Shown: one piece after another, positions 1 to 13,000 of the stretch
How the letters are laid out: each line of letters opens with the position of its first letter
Numbering within the stretch: position 1 is the stretch's first letter
Assembly: GCF_032362555.1 (NCBI RefSeq)
Contig: NC_083535.1
Span: forward strand, 9,362,001-9,426,000
Reading direction: 5' to 3'
Origin: Amyelois transitella
Lineage: Eukaryota > Arthropoda > Insecta > Lepidoptera > Pyralidae
DNA: 64,000 nucleotides
Position numbers and translations under genes: made by a program
Notes under the pieces: model-generated
Told to the model about the DNA's origin: nothing
Databases searched by the model: none
The model's input: only the letters and a program-made list of their open reading frames with translations

Positions 1-205
1 AAAAGGCGACTAATTGATAGGCTTATAAACTTGGGATTCTTCTTTTAGGCGATCGATGGGTTAGCATCATGTCACACTTTGAATCTCAATTCTATCATCA
101 AGCCAAAAAGCTGAACGTGGCCTATCAGTCTTTTTAAGACAGTTGACTCTGTCTACCCCGCAAAGGATACAGACGTGACTATATGTATGTATGTATGTAT
201 AACAA
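1..205 (+). repeat. SINE-like family A copy with TATG tail
   Basis: This is the 3' portion of a moderately repeated lepidopteran element; the same body recurs many times in the window. It contains TTGAATCTCAATTCTATC, the block TCTGTCTACCCCGC and a terminal run of TATG repeats. It is cut by the window start. Confidence 0.75.
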
Positions 206-552
206 AATTTGATTATGTCGTGGAGTGAGAGAATTGCGAACATAAATAGATACTTTTTGTTCATCACCTATATGTTTATCGAGGTAAATGGAAAGATGTA
301 TAATAAGTATCTACGTTGTCGTAATAAGTAGGTGGTAAGCAAGATGTGAAAGAGGCTTGACTGTTTAATTTACATTATAGTTAATCAGGACATAAAGGTA
401 TTACATAAACTAGCTTTGCTTAAACTGTAGTTTCGATTTCCACTAAAAAGTTACAAGTTACATTTAAGAATTTATAAGTACTTAGTTTTAACATAAATAA
501 ACGTACACTGTACATATATATCACCAGATTAGGTTCAAGTTTGAAGAATCCT

Positions 553-751
553 ATCCTACTACTATTATAAAGGCGAAAGTTTGTATGGATGTTTGTTACT
601 CTTTCACGCAAAAACTACTGAACCGATTACCATGAAATTTGGTATGTAGGTAGCTGAAGACCCAGAATAACACCTAGGCTACTTTTTATCCCAGAGTTCC
701 CGCGGGATTGATAGGGTTTCCATGCGGACGAAGTCGCGGGCGGCCTCTAGT
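553..751 (+). repeat. Lepidopteran interspersed repeat, possibly Helitron-type (Lep1-like)
   Basis: The body reads actattataaaggcgaaag, then a ggctactttttatccc block, then gcggacgaagtcgcgggc and ends ctagtag. This type is very common in moth and butterfly genomes. I assign it to Helitron-like elements from memory of the family, so the class is tentative. Confidence 0.55.
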
Positions 752-1000
752 AGTTCCTATTTTAATTACCTCTTTTATATGTATAAAGTTAATAGCTTAT
801 TTTAGTTCTATTTACCGAAGAGTCTACGAGCAGTGGTGGTATTTACGCGACCAGATTTGAAGACCTGGTATAAGTATTCAATTTTTTATCAAAACCCATT
901 GTAAGCTTTGTGTCCGTAACTATTTCGTTACCCAAATGAAATTAAGCTGTATGTTCGTTATACCTAATTACCTACATCATATTATTCATTTCAAAATGGT

Positions 1001-1545
1001 CGACCTTTCTCGGGAGTTTTTGAGACGTGTAAAGTCCCTAAATCCGTTATTGAAACACTCATCCTTGTCCACGAAAACTAAATTATCCACACTTATAAAT
1101 TATAAGTCAGTCAAACACAAATTAAAGAAAAACAAACAAAAAAAACATAACATTTGGTTTTCCGCCAAAAAAGTTTACGAAAAACATTTTTTTTTCTTTA
1201 TTGTGGCAACCATACTTCATTATGAGCTTATTTTTGTCTGTGTCAAGTTTTAGTTACAGGACTAACTTTTGGATACTCGTTTAAGATATTCATTACTATT
1301 TTATTAATGGTCGAACAATAGCCGTGGACACTTCACTTGGCCCTTTCTCAGGACTTTTTGAGACCAAATCTGTTATCGTTATCCTCTCCAATACTCATGC
1401 TTGTCCACTAGCAGTAATCCATACTTATAAATCATTGATAGTTGATCAAACATACATTTTGGAAAAATATTACAATACAAACAACCACAAAAACTAACCC
1501 AACATACACAACCAAAATTGCGTTCCCGCCAAAGTCCTTACGACA
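1001..1545. repeat. Diverged tandem duplication, two units
   Basis: A segment at about 1005-1180 and another at about 1338-1545 share the same order of blocks: cctttctcgggagtttttgaga / cctttctcaggactttttgaga (in part), tcctt/gcttgtccac, and cacttataaat followed by gtcaaac/gatcaaac. Substitutions and indels separate them, so the duplication is old. No gene is implied. Confidence 0.6.
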
Positions 1546-1599
1546 TGTAAGTGATCGTTTGACTTAAAAGTTTGACAACATTTATTGTCGTGTAGGTAC

Positions 1600-2929
1600 C
1601 ATTTTAACGCCGAACGATTTGCATTTAATCTAAAATTTTACAAATATACGAATACGTATAATGAGTGTTATAAACAGGTACTTCTTGGCTTTCTGTAAAT
1701 TATACAACCAAAACGGGCATCGAATAGGAATTTATGAACAAGTATTTCTATTTAGTTTGTGATGGAAAGGCCCATAAATTATTGTTGCCAGTTCATTATA
1801 TTTCCCTGAAAAACAGGGAACCTCAACTAAATAAGAGGCATCATCATAGTAAAATAGGTAACAAGCTTAGGAAGTTGAATTAAAATCGAAGTAATAGTTT
1901 GCTTACACGTATTTTAACTTCATTACCACTTACTGAACGTGTAAACGATCGAGGATTAAAGATTGAATTAAAAATAGGTGAATATGTTAGGGGTGTGGCC
2001 AAAGTAAAGTCTTACTAATACGGTCTAAACTATATTCTATGTTTTTGTTTTTCTATATTGTGTTAGGAGAGCTTTGTTATTAAGCATTAAATTTTTTTCG
2101 TTAATAAGTGGTCTATACGGTCTAGTTAAGTGTGGTGTTAGATGAAAACTCCTATGCAGAATCAATTCTATTATGCGTGGTCACTGATTACTAGTGAAGT
2201 CATCTGAGTCAATAATCAAATAAATCGATTTGGTTGTTCTATAACATTTGGAGGCTTATGAAATATTTATTAAACGTTATTACCTAGGTCTGAAAAATGT
2301 TCAAACTTCAATATCATTTACTCATTGAGGTTATCCGAAGTATTAAATAGTGAGAGACAATATGTCTGTCAACATTCCCGATTCAAGACAGTGAAGTCTA
2401 TTCTGATTTAATCAAAAAATTAAAAACATGGATTTCGTGAAATTATGATTGTTCTGTATGATCGACGTAATTAAAATCACGACTTTCCCGGAAGAGTGGG
2501 CAGCAACTACATCTTTACACTATTCCTTTGACATTTTGTGTACGTAAAATGTTTCTGTGGTAGTTTTACCGATTGTGACCATCATATTTAGTGCTTTTAA
2601 ATAATTTGTGATCCTCTTATCCCTCCTGGTATTAATCCTAATTAAGTACATCATATCCTCTGTAAAGGGCTTCGTGGTGAGTCTTTTGACCATGATGCTG
2701 ATATCCTTAAAGACAAGTTCGTTTTTTACACGAAGCGTCCCCCAACTAATATCCTCAATCTTCGCAAGGTTTTTATGAAAAGCTAGTTGAATATACCTAT
2801 TTGCTTTTAAAGATATCCATGGGAAAGAGTTGGAGTGGTCTTATTATATTAAAGTGCCGATACTATGGAATTAGTTGTTAATAAATAGACACTGTTGTTT
2901 GAAAAAAGAAACGTGGGGAAACCTGGCAT
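1600..2929. other. Upstream intergenic DNA, no gene seen
   Basis: AT-rich sequence upstream of the MFSD6-like gene. I find no exon-like frames with splice sites and no recognised repeat across most of it. A fragment resembling the SINE A 5' end (catgggaaagagttggagtg) is at about 2818-2838. Confidence 0.5.
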
Positions 2930-3225
2930 CTATATTGGGCAATAATAACTTCGGTAACTGTCAAAACTGGTAACTAGTAAACTGTCAATGTTAAAGTCTC
3001 AAATTTTACGAAACGTCAATGTCAATTTCACAAATAAATTGGGAGGCTGATTGAGCGAGCGAATCGAAATAATAATAGTAATTAATTAAAAACGAACGAA
3101 GCTTAACTTGTTCTAGTAATAATAGCCGAATAAAGTGTTGAAATTTTATTGATTTAAAATAATGTGTTAAGTTTGTGTTTACTGAGATAACTATTAAAAT
3201 ATTCGTATTAACCACAACAGGTGTG
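2930..3225 (+). promoter_or_regulatory. Candidate promoter and non-coding first exon of the MFSD6-like gene
   Basis: The stretch has several TGTCAA-type repeats and a GC-richer patch (gattgagcgagcgaatcg) near 3050. It ends at ACAACAG followed by gtgtgt at about 3220, which would serve as a splice donor. A non-coding first exon would then join the acceptor at 4031-4035, just before the first coding exon. This is inferred from position and composition only; no TATA box or initiator is clear. Confidence 0.3.
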
Positions 3226-3844
3226 TAAAAATATTTTATACTTTTTGTGTGTTTCGTTTATTAATTACCGGTTTGCAGAAACTCGTCACTGATCGTAAGT
3301 TCCAAGTAGTCGTTTAAATACTTGGATCTTTGCATTTTTTAGTATTTCATTCTTATTGGTAGGAATAGATAAATATTCAGGTACACGTGCTATTGAATGC
3401 CGGTGAAAATAACAATAAAATAACTTGCTTTATTCAGCTAGCTTCATATAAATAGAATTATAAATAAAAATCGTTTACATTCTTCTCTTCATTCGCTTTA
3501 TGAAAATATTAAAGTCACTTATCAGTATAGTATGTCAATGATCTCGATAAATCTAACTATTGTTTTGAAGACATTGTGACTTTATTATATAGAACCTTTT
3601 TTACATGCCAGACAACTATTTTTGTAAGTTTTTATTTTAATATAATACCTAAATGCCTGTTAAGGGGGTAATAAACTTGTTTAAACATATCTCTTCTTTA
3701 TCCCTAGACAGTGCTAATACCCAAAGGCTTAATGTTGTTTGTGTCCTTCATACCCTGTCATTGTTGTAATTTCCTCAAGAGTGAGGTACCTAATAAGCAA
3801 ATCATATTCTCCTTAGGAATAGGCGAGACACTAAATTAAATATT

Positions 3845-4012
3845 TGTCAGGTTATCTTCTTCCCCTGGTAGTAGCCCCAGTTACATTCTTACTTCTCTGG
3901 AGAGTTGGGGTGTGTTTTGACCAGGATTCTGGTTTGGGCGAGGCAGGTTTTAAACAAAGTGACCACCTGACCTGGACACCCTTTCCAGGACCTTACCCAT
4001 ACTGGATCAAGG
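3845..4012 (-). repeat. SINE family B fragment, reverse orientation
   Basis: It contains tcttcttcccctggtagtag, a ccaggattctgg block, gaggcaggttttaaacaaag and a tttccaggac block. Related blocks recur at 17115 and 52725 in the same orientation. It ends about 20 nt before the acceptor of the first coding exon of the MFSD6-like gene. Confidence 0.6.
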
Positions 4013-4030
4013 TTATTATTTTAAATATTT

Positions 4031-4052
4031 TTCAGGTGAATACTATAAATAA
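4031..4052 (+). other. Splice acceptor and short 5' UTR before the MFSD6-like start codon
   Basis: TTTTTCAG ends at 4035 after a T-rich tract. The 17 nt that follow contain stops in frame and lead into ATG at 4053. This implies at least one non-coding exon upstream. A SINE-like fragment lies just upstream of this acceptor (3845-4012). Confidence 0.55.
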
Positions 4053-7000
4053 ATGCGGCCATCAAAAATGAAAGTGGATAAGAAACTTTTACCCATAAAA
4101 GGACATTTCTTCCTGTTCAACGCTGGTAAGTTAATTCATAATTGTTCTTATTTCTTTGCTTTTCTGAATTTTTTTTTATAGTCCTGCCACTTAATTTTTT
4201 ACATCCCAACAAATCACATCACAGCGATACCCAGGCCCCTAATTTAATGGCAGCAGGTGCAACTGGGAAAGTTGAGACATCACAACATATCTTTCTCTTA
4301 ATTTTACACCAATTATTCTCTGTATAAAGATGTAACCTCTACCTAACCCTCTGTGAAACAGGTGTGATTATAAACACAATGTTTTATGCAGTATAAGGCT
4401 GAGTGGAAGAGAAGGCTATTAGCATTAAGTCCACCAAGTGTACCTTTGAGGCTAAATAAAGTTTTAAATCTTAACATAATAAAAAATGAAACTACCTCAA
4501 AAAAATATCCTTTCAAACAAGGAAAAGATCTGCATTTTAAGAGAAGCATTCTATATTAATGAATATAGTCAATTCACATCATTGTACCAAAAGGTTGATA
4601 AACATAATTCCAGCCAAAAAATAAGACGCTATTGATTATTATATTGCATCAGATAAATCATAATAACTGAATAAACTGAATGACTTTAATCTTGAAACAT
4701 TGAATATCACTTGAACTATCGTCCCTGCCACACTGTCATATATCTGATATCTCCTATCATATTGAATTAAAGCCCGAGAAGTGATAACAACACACATGGC
4801 CGCTTTTGTAGTTAAATTAATTCACATTATATTTTTTGTAATAAAATCATCTGTATATTTTCCGTATTAGATATTTGATTTTGTACAGGGTTTACTCCTG
4901 GGCGGTTGGCCCATTAGAGGGGTAGCATTTTTTTTAAGTATCGGTTTTTATTTGGGACCAAGCCTAATATCTGAAAAAAACCGCATTCAAATTCACATCT
5001 CAATTTCTATGAAATAATATTAACCCCAACCCAATATAAATTTTTTGGCAATATCTTTCAAGTACAGACATTTTTCCTTAAGATAGTATAGGCCATCACC
5101 ATATGATACAAGCCTAGTGATAGTTAACAAAAGTTATCTCTTGTAATGAAATAAATAGCCTTGAAGTTCTGCAGTCCAATCTAATCTCAATATGTTTCTA
5201 GAGATTAATATGTCGCTTTGATCACGTTTTTATCTATTAGCCCTGACCTGTTATGTTTTCTAGATGATGATCAGCGATTGAGTGTTTTATCACCAGACGA
5301 CCTAATTATTACTTTTTAATATAATTGTAACTACGGTATTTGAAATAAAGTAAATCTATATCTAGGTATTTGTTATGCAAAGGTGTCTGATTGACTGACT
5401 GATCTATCGAACGCACAGCCGACTGAACCGACTACTGGACCGATTGAGCTGAGATATGGCATCCGGATAGTTGCTATGATTAAGGCATCCGCTAAGAGCA
5501 TACGTAAGTTCGAGACTGCGTTATGGGATTTCTGGTTCAAAGGTCTTATATATATATATTTATCAATCAGAAAATTTCGTTTTCGATGGGGATCGAACCC
5601 GGGAGCTGCGTTATAGCGCGGTGTAAAAAAAAATTTAAGAAAAAGCATGCAAAAAAGTTTCCTTCTGCAACGTTACAAGGTCTTTGGGTGACTATACTTT
5701 AAGACTTTTTCAGTTTAACATTTCGTTTTTATCTTTACAGGTACGGCACCTTTAGTACCTTATTTATCAACATATGCTCGTCAATTAGGATTCACATCGG
5801 CTACAGTAGGTTTAATATACACAGTACTGCCAATTTTTGGACTGATTGCAAAGCCCCTGTTCGGTGTTATTGCTGACAGGTTGGTAGATATTCCAATATG
5901 TTACTTTGGTTGTTTGAAGATCGTTATATTGTAGGTTATTGTTTCGTAAGGCTTCTAAAGATTGTGAATAAGACTGCAGAAGACACAGTCAAGCAAAGAG
6001 AAAACAGTGTGGACCCCAGTACACTAAAGTTTACTCAACTTGTGAAATGTGAAACTAATTTCCATGAATATATGGAAATAATTTAAGTCTTAAATTTAAA
6101 TCATGGTTTCTAACAGAATCAACATATTTTTAACCTCGTCTCATTCAAAGCATCCAAAGTAAATAATCATCTTTCTTAAAAAAATATACTGACTGAATGA
6201 CTGTCCTATTTTTTCAGGTTCAAAATACTAAAGTCAATTTTTATACTATTTCAAATAGTGACTATAGTTAGTTTCTCGGCTATATATTTTATCCCGGGGA
6301 ATACGCCAAGCGTGGATGTTGAGTTGGATTGTGGTGATGGCATCACGGTACTCAGGAGTTGTATGCAGGACGGTGAAATGGACAATTGTAAAATGACAAC
6401 TCTAGAAAATTTTAATACCACCGCTTCTTGTGATGTGAGTGTAAATTTGATAAGAAACTAGCTTTGGAAGCGTAATATCAAGCTTTTTCATTTCTTGACA
6501 AAAATATATGACTATTGAAATGAAATTTGTAACTAGATGGCGCTGAAAATAATGTTCGTTGACATTAGTACCTTAGTAGGGTTCCATAATAGAACTATTG
6601 ATAATATTTTTTATCACTAGTTTTAGTAGGACTAGTGTCAATGTTGCATTGACACTACAAACAAGGGTCAACCTTAGCAGCGAACAATTAGTTATTTGAT
6701 TTGAATCTCCACAGATGGACTGCGATATGTCTTCGCCTAAAATGTGGCAGACGGTATGCGAACATTGGCACATTCCCGAATATTGCTACAGTTACGCCAA
6801 CGGGAACTCCCTGCGGTACACGGTGGTGCTGTCGAATGCTACTGTGCAAGATGACTGTGCCTATATAAGTGCATCTAATGTCACTTTAGACGGTAAGGAT
6901 TTTTTAATATCTATGTTCTTTTTTAAAGACTTCTTAATTAAAGCGTAAAAGCTCTTATCCATAAAGTAGTGTACTTCTAAATTCAACTTTTTGCTCTTTT

Positions 7001-10000
7001 TTATGTCTTGTCCCTTATTGTTTCGCTATGTCCTACTGCTGAGTAAAATCTTTCCCTTTTATGTAGATACAGGAAAAGGGCGACTTTTTATTAAAATTAA
7101 ACACTAGAAATGGACGTTAAAAAGTATTTATTCACTTTTGTAAATGTCCAAGTTTCATTGGTATAAATAATCAGCATCAATGATGAAACCAGTAACTGAA
7201 CTCGACACTGGAGAGATTGACTCGACTAGAGAGGTTGGCAGAAATTACATCTTTCTATTTGCCACGATCCCTGAACCTCATATCATTAAGCTGCGTTAAG
7301 CTATTGGCATTCGAGTCTTGTGACAGTCCAAGGCTCTGCCTGGCCTGTATAGTAAGAAATTGAAACGTAATAATATGTGTTTATTTTTCAATCCTCTGTC
7401 AGGTTACCAATACACACCACGGTGTCGCAAAGGTCACGGTTACGTAGGCCTCAACGAGCCTTGTAGCCTGAATTGTGGGACCAAAACCTCTTTGTTGTCA
7501 AAAGATGGCGCTGCTAACATGACATGTGTTGATCAAGAAATGAACTATAGGGTGTGCGGCGAAAACGTCTCCGCCGCTGATTGGTCGGTCATCAAGGATG
7601 ATAATTGTGAGGTAATATTCTGTTAATTTATTTAAATAACAATCATTAGTACATATGTAGATAATATAAGGTTGCACTTACACTACGAACATTGCCGGTA
7701 AGAAACTATTGTACATAAAAACTAAGTAAGTAGTTGTACACAATACTTGTAGTTTGGATCAAGACTGCTAGTGCGATCTGGACAATCTAAGTATCATCCC
7801 TTCATCTTAAGCAGATAAAAAGGGAAAACGTAAAGAAACTTAATGAAGAATATGTGTTTTTATATACTTAGGTAACTTTATACAAAACCCTGTATTTGAT
7901 AGATATGTATTATTTGTTTGTACATTGCTTTTAAATTTTAGGCTGTATGCGACCTCGGAGAATCTGCGCCGTGGCGTCTCATGGAAATTTGCGAGTCTTG
8001 GGGCGCTGACGTCACAAAGTCTTGTGCCCCTAGAGCTATAAACGGCAAAGAACTGCCCTCCAACTTATCGTTTGTCGGCACTGTTTTACTTTCCACGACG
8101 ATACCGGAGGGCAATTGTATGTTCGTGCAGCTAAATCACATCACAATGCCTGATGGTAAGTTTTTACAATACGACAATACATCAGTAAATATTATACTCA
8201 AGTTATGGAGTGACTGGCACAATGCATCGTTATACTTTGTATTTATGTGATTTTTTTAAACATGTTATGTTACCACAAGTGGAAGTCATATACATAAATA
8301 TCTCTCCTGTACGTACGTTTTTTAGTAACTAGCCCTTTCTAGTAGCTATGAAATGATGTTTATTTTTATACAGTAATTGATACTTTGTAATCATTTAGGC
8401 TTTTGTTAATTTATGACAGTGGTTGTATATAGTAATCCACTCAATAAATCTCTGTGTTATATTTTTATACATACATGCATATAATCACGTCTATATCCCT
8501 TGCGGGGTAGACAGAGCCAATAGTCTTGAAAAATTGATAGGTTCATGCTCAACTGTTCGGCTAATGATAGAATTGAGATTCAAATAGTGACAGATTGCTA
8601 GCCCGTCGCAGAATCCCAAATTTATAACCCCATCCTTTCCTTTATATTTTCCTTACGATCTTTCCTTTAAAGTATAAGCCCAGGAGCTCCTGGGCTCACT
8701 AGACACGGTAGACAGGCTGTAAAGAAATATTTGAATTATAAAAACAAAATTGTTTCAGGCACCGTTCACTACCCAAACTGTATTTCGAGGGCACAATACC
8801 AAGTTGAAAGTGAATTGTTTCATCCAACCTGCAAAATTAACTGTGATAACTCGGTGGTACGTACAAAATAATCAATTAAATAATAAAGTGTTATTCCTTA
8901 TATATTTTTACTGTTTGAGAGGCTTAATTCTCAGTTCGGGGTATGTTCTAATATAAGTTCACTAACGTAACATCGTTATTACTTAAAATTATATGATATC
9001 ATAATACCTCATTTTATGTATGATCACATTATTTCTCACATTTTTTGGTAGTAACTTGCATAATAGAATGATCTGTCAGGAATATAACGTCATGCTACTT
9101 ATTCGAAAATTTTTTGGCACAAAATAATTTTGTCATTCTGAAAAAACAGTAACTTGTAAAACTTCATAATACTCCTGGCTGATGCGTCATTAATGTAAAT
9201 CTAAAACATCTTAATTTTTTAATTCTGTTTAACTTTTATAGAAATATTGAAAATACATAGTGTAAAGCTAGTTATACTTTCACAGCTTAACGAACTGTTA
9301 GAATCGGCGTCGGAAAGCAGTAAAGGTGAACAATCGCAGTACACCTTGGAATTCTGGCTGTTCTTCGCCATGATGATCGTCAGTTGGATCGGCCAGGCCG
9401 TAGTCGTCACCGTGGCTGACGCTATATGTTTCAATGTCCTAGGTAAGATCCAACAATCAATATATTCTGACCTGTACATTAGTTTGAGTTCTAATCGATG
9501 TGCTTATGGTGTGGGATAATATCGTGGGGATACATGCGCATGCGGTTATTGGATGTGTAACCATGATCCGATATGTGTTCACCAGCGAAGGTTCCGGAGG
9601 TCAGATGGGAGTCGCTTTGTGTAAAAACTTGACTTGCTTAACCCAGGATCATGGTAAAAAGGCGCACCCTGAACCGGGACATATAGAACCTGAAGTTCCC
9701 ACATGAACGTGTAGCAACGGCAGTTAACGGTTAATATTATATTTTTTTTGCTACCAGACCAGCAATTTTATCAGCCGCAGTTATTAGTATAAAAAACGCG
9801 TAAAAATGAGAGAGCGAGATAAATATTGGTTTTTGCCCCGTATTGAAAATTACTCCTATTATAGTGATGTACTATCAGCTTAATTCTCCGAAAAAGAGGC
9901 AAGATTTCATGTATTGTATGTGATTCCATTAACTTACCTTATTTTTTTAAGGTGACCGCGTTGATCAATACGGCAAGCAGCGTCTCTGGGGTTCTGTCGG

Positions 10001-13000
10001 TTGGGGAATATTTTCCTTAACCACCGGAGCACTAATAGACCTGTTCAGCGACGGGGCGTACAAGAACTACGCCATTGCGTTCATCCTCATGTTCGTTTTC
10101 ATGTGCGGTGACGTCATAGTGTCGTGTTTTGTTAAGGTGAGTTTAACACTAGCAAGGAAACTGTTATAACGGATTTTTAACTTTCGCGTTGCATTATACT
10201 ACATATTTATAAAAAATAAAAGTATTAAACGAGATAAAATAAATGTACGTTATGTGCGCGTTTAATACCTTTATTATTCATAAAACGGAACTGTTGACTC
10301 TATCTACCCCACCAAGGATATAGACGTGGTTATATGTATGTATGTATAAGGAAACCATCGGGGCACTCATCACGCCGTTCCACTGACGGGACATAGAAGA
10401 GCTATTGGTTCATTTTCATGTGCAGTGACGTCATTGTGTCGTATTGTGTTAAGGTATGTTTTACACTGTCAGGCAAATGCTAACATTAGAACCCACTCTT
10501 ATCGTTTCTTTCTTATGACTTCATATTAATATTATGTAAATTCTCCCATCGCTCTTCACGACATCACTTACAGTATTTAAATAAAATTTACCCTTTCTCC
10601 TACAGACTGAATCAACCAAGATGTCAATGAACATTTTGGGTGACGTTGGAACCCTCCTTTCATCGCTTCCGACCTTCGTCTTCATGCTATGGACTATAGG
10701 CGTGGGTCTTTGCACTGGGTTACTTTGGCAATTCCTCTTCTGGCACTTGGAAGACATAGCTGGCCAGAGCTGCGACGGAGCGGACTATATCAAGACTCTG
10801 CAAGGCCTCGTCAGTGCTATACAGACCTTCCTTGGGGAGATACCATTCATGTTTGTGTCAGGTTCGTATGTTACACAATACGTATTAATCTCTTAGAACC
10901 AAAAGTCGCAACTCATACTCCATGACGGCAATGATAAGCTGGAAGCAACTTGGCAAAATGTAATATAGATAGCTAGCCCATCGCCCAAAAATCAATCTCA
11001 AGTGTCAATTATCTTCCGTTTTTAGTCTAGCATACACTAAAAGAGAGAGGAAGAAAGATACCCTGAATGTTAAATTCCGTCCTACCGTTTTATTGCTTAC
11101 AGAGAAGTAACATAAATTTCATGTTATTCATTTTAGCATAAAGTTCACCTGTCGAAGTAGCATGACAGCCACGAGAACACTTAAACACTAGCGCCGTCAT
11201 AATAAAAAGGGAAAAAGCAATAGATTTCCGCGCGATAAAAACGGCGTCACGCGCGCCAATTATGGCTGTAGTAGCTGTATGGCTCAATAAAGTTTTAAAC
11301 TATTTAAACCCTGTGACTGAAACTCTCCCTTCCAGGTTACATCCTCAAGAAAGTAGGCCACACCAACATGATGAGTATAGTTCTATTCGCATTCGGAGCG
11401 CGGTTCATTCTATACTCTTTCTTGACCAATGCGTGGCTTGCGCTTCCCATAGAAATGTTCCAAGGGATCACTTTCGGCATGTTCTACCCTACTATGACGT
11501 CATATGCCAATGTAGTGGCGCCGCCTGGAGCGGAAACTACAGTGCAGGCAAGTACAATTTATCTAAATTAAAAAAAAAATGTTATAGGTATATGATGAGT
11601 TGCAATTTTAGAATCTTCTTATAAATATAAGAGTATAGAAATGATGAGAACTGGTGAATGTGACGTCCCATCTGATGGTTGTGACACCATAACTTTTCAT
11701 GCTGCATCTCAATTCTGAGAGTTATTTGGCGCAAAACTGTCTATTATTACACAGATAAGATTTTCAGCTTAAATACGTTATTCCTTTAGTAAACACAATA
11801 AAGCACTAACACTTATGGTTAGAGAAAACATCATGAAGAAACCTGCACTTTTAGACGAGGCGGCTCCCGTCTGCCTTCCGCAACTTTGGCAGGGGAACCT
11901 AACCCGTATTGTTGCGATCATGGTTACACATCCAGTTGTCTCAATATAAATTTTCATCATGAATTCCCTCACCATAAAAGCTTTAATCAAACTTCCTTTA
12001 TTTTTGTTTCAGGGCTTAGTGGGAGCAATTTTCGAAGGCGTAGGCGTCTCGCTAGGTAGTTTCATTGGCGGTAGAATGTACCGATGGCTGGGGGGCGGGT
12101 TAACGTTCCGCTGGTTCGGAATAGGAGCACTTATTCTTGGGTTAATCCATGCTGTGGTACAGTGGCTGCTAAGAGACAGAAATCAACATATCTCCGTTAA
12201 CCAAGGTAAAATCAATCAGCATTAATGGTTGAAAACACCCCTTTTACATCTGGTACAAGTATGACATGGGGACAGTCATAGTTTTGAGAAAAATGAAAGA
12301 AAGAGTCGCTTTTAGTGCTGCCCCTATAGTCTTTGAAATATAACTTGACCTCTGTGATAGTCATGTCTAATGCATACATTTAATGGTTCTGTTTTTCCCA
12401 CCCATGTAATCGTTCCATCCTGCTCTGTCACATAGATCAAGTCATATATTAAGGACTATAATAAATTGAAAATATAAATTTTTTTTTGAAAAGCGTCGCC
12501 AAAGCATATTCATAAATTAATTTATTATCTCTTGGTCGTTTTTACCGTTTAGCAATGGTCCGGTAAGTCCCGGTACATACCTAATCATGATTTTTTAAAT
12601 ACCAGTGGTGCCATAGCACTAGGGAATTATCCCTAGTTCATTTTCGAACTTTTACAATTTTTGACTAAATTTTGGCAAAAGAAATTGAATTAATATTAAT
12701 GTTGTAAACGTTGCTGGAAAAAGTAATACATAACTAGAGGTAATTCACTAGAGTTAATTATAAAAATAAGTCCGAATTAAAAAAAGGCAAGCTGCTCGGC
12801 AATGTGTAGTTCTTATAGTGTACGTAATTAAGTAAGAACTAATCATTAAAGAAAAATGATATTCTTAATCGTGCTGTGAAATGATTTTTACATTATTATT
12901 GATCAGGGTTTTTTATTAAATTACTATTATTAATATATTAAAAGGTTTCCTTCAGCTATAAGTGAATCGGAGAGTCCATATATTTTTAGTTGTTTGTACA

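Noticed and set aside
936..1253. 105-codon open frame on the + strand
   Set aside because: It lies in a diverged tandem duplication whose second copy does not keep the frame, and its Lys/Phe-rich end reflects poly(A)/poly(T) tracts. No splice or start context supports it.
5585..5625. Possible tRNA gene because of a good B box
   Set aside because: No acceptor stem or A box at proper spacing forms a cloverleaf. It fits a tRNA-derived SINE head.
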